The notes beneath the pieces were generated by a model, which ran no database searches, was not told the DNA's origin, and saw only the letters and a list, made by a program, of their open reading frames with translations. The translations under genes and the position numbers were made by a program. From assembly GCA_963555705.1 (NCBI GenBank), contig OY743181.1, positions 24,990,513 to 25,054,512 on the forward strand: 64,000 nt of DNA, written 5' to 3'. Every line of letters begins with the position of its first letter. The first letter of the stretch is position 1. The DNA is from Ligustrum vulgare (lineage: Eukaryota > Streptophyta > Magnoliopsida > Lamiales > Oleaceae). Shown here one piece after another: positions 59,830-64,000 of the stretch.

Positions 59830-60980
59830 TCAATAATGAAATTTCAAAATAATGTCAAAATAAGAACACAGAGCAATCCACATACAAGAAAAGAAATCAT
59901 TCGTTACACTCAAGATCCATTGGTCAGCATGCTGCTTAAATGTCTTGGGTAGTAACCCTTTAGTTAGTGGATTTGTGTAACCAATCACCTCAAGGTAATC
60001 AGTATGGCTTAATGTGAGCATATGTTTCTTTGTTCCCTATAAGTATCTCAATACTTTCTTAGTAGCTTTCCAATGATCAATTCCTGGATTGCTTTGATAA
60101 CAGCCTAACATACCGATTGCAAAGCTAATGTTTGGACTGGTACAAACTTGTGCATACATTAAGCTTCCTACAAGAGAAGCATAAGGAAAAAAATAATTAT
60201 TCGTTCACGTTCCAATTCAGTTTGAGGACACTTGGTTATGCTGAACTTATCCCTTCTGAATTGGAACAACATTAGGATCTCAAGACGTCATATTAAATCT
60301 TTCCAAAACTTTTGTGATATAGGTATTTTGAGACATTCCCAAAAATCTACGTGATCTATCACGAATGATGCCTCTCCCATATCTTTTATTTCAAAGTTTT
60401 GGGAAAGAAAATCCTTGGTTTCCCGTAATAAATCAAGGTTACTGCTGGCAATTTATATGTCATCAACATATAGAACCAAAAATGCAAACTTATTCCTACT
60501 GATCTTCAGGTATATACATTGATCAACAATATTTTCAGTAAACCCAAAAGAACTAATGGTATTGTGAAACTTAATATACCATTGTCGTGAAGCTTGCTTT
60601 AGTCTATATATTGACTTCTTTAACAAACAGACCATGTTTTCCTTTCCATCTGTAATGAAACCTTCTGGCTGTGCCATGTAGACTTCTTCTTCCAAACTCC
60701 CATTTAAGAAAAGCCTTTTCACGTCCATTTGATGTAGCTCTAAATCAAAATGAGCAACTAATGCCATAATGATTCGTAATGAATCCTTTTTAGAGACTAG
60801 AGAGAAGGTTTCATTGAAATCGATGCCTTCTTCCCGATTAAAACCTTTGGCTACAAGTCTGACTTTATATCGTTCGATATTACCATGAGAGTTACATTTG
60901 GTTTTAAAAATCCATTTACAACCAACTTTCTTGTGTCCTTCTGGTAATTCAGCCAAATCCCAAACTTTATTAGCAGCCAT
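59830..60980 (-). pseudogene. Copia RT with deleted RNase H
   Basis: RT: KWIFKTKCNSHGNIERYKVR, VAKGFNREEGIDFNETFSLV, HQMDVKRLFLNGSLEEEVYM, LVLYVDDI (catalytic Asp pair intact, then a stop at about 60450). Downstream, LEVIGYTN is followed directly by PLTKGLLPKTFKQHADQW (about 59990-59930). The body of RNase H that lies between these motifs in copia is missing: an internal deletion. The element could not complete reverse transcription alone. Confidence 0.85.
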
Positions 60981-61035
60981 AGATTTTCATCTCCTCGAAC
61001 ATGACATCGATCCATTTTTTTTTCGATTCTTCTCA

Positions 61036-62381
61036 TTAATAGCTCGTGACTTGTGTGTACATAACCGGATCTTTTCTCATCCCTATGTTAAATTCAGATT
61101 CTTGTAAGTACAACACGTAATCATCCGAAATAGCTGATTTCTTGGGTCTTTGGGACCTCCTTAATTCTACTTCTGGTGTTGCATTTACATTTGGCTCAAT
61201 GACAACAGTCTCATTATGGAGTTCAGGATTATTGACATTTTGTTCTATATTGTTGATTGGATCAACGTCAACATTAGGCAGAACTATGTCATTAGAAATT
61301 TGTGAAAAGACAATTGGTACCCGATTTTCTTGAATAATCACTTCTTTAACTTTATCACTCCCACTAACTTCGCAATTCTAAATGAATTTAGCATTATCGG
61401 TTTCTACAATTCTCGTACTATGATCAGGACAGTAAAACCTATACCCTTTTTGATTTTTCTGGATATCCAATAAAATAACCACTAATGGTTTTTTGGATCC
61501 AGTTTCTTTTGTTGTGGATTATAAATGCGTGCCTCCGCTGGGCAGCTCCATAAATGCAAATGTCTTAAACTTGGTTTCCATTACTGGGAACCCGATTCAA
61601 GATATACACAGCGGTCCTAAGGGCATGCATCCACAACGATATGTGTAAATTAGCATTAATCATACTCCTAACCATTTCCATAAGTGTGTGATTGCGTCTT
61701 TCAGCTACACCATTCTACCAAGGAGAACCCAACATTGTGTATTGAGCACAAATTCCTAACTTTTCTAAGAGTTTAGCAAAATGACCAGAACGTTGTCCAG
61801 ATTCATCATATTTTCCATAATATTCACCACCCCTAACATATCTAATAATTTTCACATTTTTACCTAATTGACTCTCAATTTAAGTAATGTAAATTTCTAC
61901 AGCATTTACAGATTGAGATTTGTCATGCAAAAGGTAAATATAGCAAAAACATGAAAAGTCGTGAATAAAGGTGATGAAATATTTTTCTCCATTAATTGAT
62001 GGAGTATCAAAAGGTCCACAAATGTTTGTATGTATTATCTCAAGCAGATCGTCACTTCTTGTGGCTCCTTTCTTTGTATGTTTGGTTTGTTTACCCTTAA
62101 TACAATCCATATAAATACCAAAATCATTAAAATCAAGATTTTGAAGAATCACATTTTTTACCAACAAATCAATTCTTTCCTTGGATATATGACCCAGTAT
62201 TTTATGCCACAAGAAAGAAGAAATTTCATTCGTCATATTACGTTTAAAACCAAAAGTCGGATGCAAGGTAACAAGAAGAGATTCAGACAAGGAATAATCA
62301 AAATTAATTTGATATAAGCCATTGACCAAAATTCCCGAACCAACATAATCTTAGTCTTGTATAAAATAAATCAACCACCAC
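61036..62381 (-). pseudogene. Copia integrase, broken
   Basis: GAG-pre-integrase (FLWHKILGHISKERIDLLVK, DCIKGKQTKHTKKGATRS) and core start (LLEIIHTNICGPFDTPSING). The first catalytic Asp is Asn (HTNICG). The core continues in broken frames to 61500 (family-like phrases for NGVAERRNHT appear around 61700 on the minus strand). Linker to RT at 61341-61036 is acidic with LRRSQRPKKSAI. Confidence 0.8.
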
Positions 62382-63480
62382 CTATTTAAAGGAGAAACCT
62401 TCCTTATCAAGTTTCGACAAGGAGATTAGATTACGAGAAACAAAAGGAACATAAGGAGTTTGCTCTAAATCTAAGAAAAACTCATAATTTAATACTAAAT
62501 TAAATGTGACAATGGCTTGAACTGGGGCTTTGACTCTATTTCCCATGTAAATGTAGTCTCCATTTGGATTTGTGATTTGGGTTGTAAGGAATCCCTGTAT
62601 CGAGTTTGAAACATGAACATTAGTAGAATCAATCCACCAAGTATTAGAAGGTGCTTCAACAAAATTTGATTCGAAACATACAAAAGCCAAAGGCTTACCC
62701 TTCTTTTCGAACCAAGCCTTCCGTTTCAAGCAATCCTTTTGAATGTGTCCACCCTTTTTACAAAAGTGGCACTTATCATCCTTCTTAGCTTTCTTCAGTA
62801 GGGGTCGATCTGATTTATTGGATGGGCCCCTCTTAATGCCCTTCCCTGTTCGCTTTACGAATTTGTTCTTCCTATTATTATGAACCATGTAATTTACTTG
62901 AGCAACATGACCACCCTACTGCTTAATTCGAGCCTCTTCCTGAACCAGCTTGTTGGTCAATTATTTCACATTCCACGTATCCTTAATCGTGTTATAATGA
63001 ATTTGAAAAAGACCATATTGTTGAGGCAACGAGTTTAGGATAAATTGGACTTGGAACGAATCAGCCACTGTCATGCCCAATATGCCTAATTTTGCAGCCA
63101 GATTAGTCATTTCAAGTACATGTTGTTGCATAGTTTTGGAGCCATCAAAACGGGTTGTGGTGAGTTCATCCATAAGTTTTCCAGATAAGTATTCCTTAGC
63201 TATCTCGGTTTCTTTAATGGAAGATTTAATGTTGGAAGAAGTGGTTAGGAGCATGAATTTCAAACACAGTTTGTTGGCTCTATTCCAAGTATTGAAGGCT
63301 TTAACTTCGTCTTCTATGGACGAAGCATTAAGATCACCAGGTTTGTCCATAGTAAGAGCCAAATCAATATCAAGAACCCCAAAACTGAACTGAACACGCC
63401 CCTTCCACTCCGAGTAGTTAGTTCCATCTAGTTCAAGAACGAAGTTGATATAGGTATTAAGTTGAACATGATGTGGAACT
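62382..63480 (-). pseudogene. Copia gag and protease, broken
   Basis: Gag (UBN2-type): NYSEWKGRVQFSFGV, FNTWNRANKLCLKFMLLT, QHVLEMTNLAAKLGILG, FILNSLPQQYGLF. Stop/shift near 62961-62888, then zinc knuckle CHFCKKGGHIQKDC and protease with WWIDSTNVHVSNSI, where the active-site Gly of DSG is Thr. Frame is open upstream of the first tracked Met (63362) to about 63480. Confidence 0.82.
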
Positions 63481-64000
63481 GCATTATAGAAACAAGCTCG
63501 CTACGTTTAAACTTTGAGTTATAAACGCAATAAACATATATGATTAAGATTTATTCATAAGTGAGTGATTAAAACTAACAATCAAACAAGTATAGTATTT
63601 GTGGATATCCTACACTTGCTTAATTGCAGAAATAAATCAATCCCGTAACGTTTATTCTACTATTAATGCATGGTATACCTGTGGGTAATGCATAACGCAA
63701 GTAAATAAACTGACAGTGATATTACATATTCTAACATTCATCAACATAATGCGAGTCCACTGTGGTGAACACCAACCAATAATATGAATGTCGCAGAGGA
63801 TAACAATATGCATGTACTAGACTGAAACCACTGTGGTGATTATCAATTCAGTATAATATGTATATTGTAGTTCAAATCGTATGAATAAATTAATAAAAGC
63901 ATACAACATATCATTAATATTGACAAAATAATAATATTTGCCAAAACATTAAGATTTTCAAACCTTAAGAATTAAGTAATCAATAAGTCGAAAGGTTAAA
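63481..64000 (-). other. Copia 5' leader
   Basis: No gene. Two related phrases CCACTGTGGTGAACACCAA and CCACTGTGGTGATTATCAA at 63758 and 63830. The primer site and 5' LTR are not reached. Confidence 0.45.

Larger units (their letters stand above)
59087..64000 (-). mobile_element. Ty1/copia element, 5' end beyond window
   Basis: Minus-strand copia with 3' LTR 59087-59492, polypurine tract CCAAGTGGGAGAC (59505-59493), then pol and gag in the expected order to the right. Inserted in the gypsy LTR after GCAGTG (59081-59086). The 5' LTR is outside the window. Confidence 0.88.

Overview
This window is intergenic heterochromatin from a flowering plant, most likely a eudicot. I see no host gene that I can name. 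Almost everything recognisable is a nested mobile element or an endogenous virus relic: Ty3/gypsy elements of several lineages, Ty1/copia, a Mutator-like transposon (MULE), several MITEs, long CT/GA microsatellites, and a 10-kb segment carrying plant pararetrovirus (Caulimoviridae-like) genes. The AT-rich spacers, tRNA-iMet primer sites, chromovirus and Tat-type pol domains and Tourist-type MITEs are all plant features. The species cannot be read from the sequence.

Layout. 1-12354 (+) is the 3' part of an Athila-type gypsy element: pol from RT onward, a long spacer, a broken Athila third ORF, a spacer invaded by a palindromic retrotransposon relic (6066-9379, TSD GAGGC), a polypurine tract and the 3' LTR (10430-12354), which itself holds a 294-bp MULE-type MITE. 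The Athila element sits inside an older MULE (12355 to about 17.3 kb) that carries a broken Ulp1-like (C48) protease on + and a broken MuDR transposase on -. A MITE-like AT-rich stretch follows (17.4-18.2 kb).

18785-28796 (-) is the most unusual part. A tRNA-iMet primer site is followed by a tightly coupled series of ORFs: three or four small leader proteins, capsid, movement protein with a protease-like tail, a second retropepsin, RT-RNase H without integrase, and a TAV-position protein. Then come a TATA box and poly(A) signal, and then five further small ORFs, two of which are tandem paralogues. Nearly every long ORF has a single in-frame stop but keeps its frame. The unit is bounded by a 12-bp direct repeat and by weak inverted termini, which is not what illegitimate integration of a pararetrovirus normally leaves.

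29-35.4 kb holds a hAT-like non-autonomous element in a CT microsatellite, a probable gypsy LTR relic, and a 657-bp Tourist-like MITE. 35469-44802 (-) is a complete but coding-dead Tat-type gypsy element with 669-bp LTRs, TSD AATGC and the archaeal-type second RNase H. 44.8-50.4 kb holds fragments: a MITE-like segment, a copia-type primer site, a gypsy-type PF04195-like pseudogene split by a 204-bp MITE, and a copia RNase H fragment. 50437-59086 (-) is a chromovirus-like gypsy element with an extra ORF before gag. Its right LTR was hit by a Ty1/copia element (59087 to the window end, -) that has lost most of its RNase H.

The elements do not work together as a system. Their relationships are those of nested insertions, and TSDs, LTR ends and interrupted frames give the relative order.
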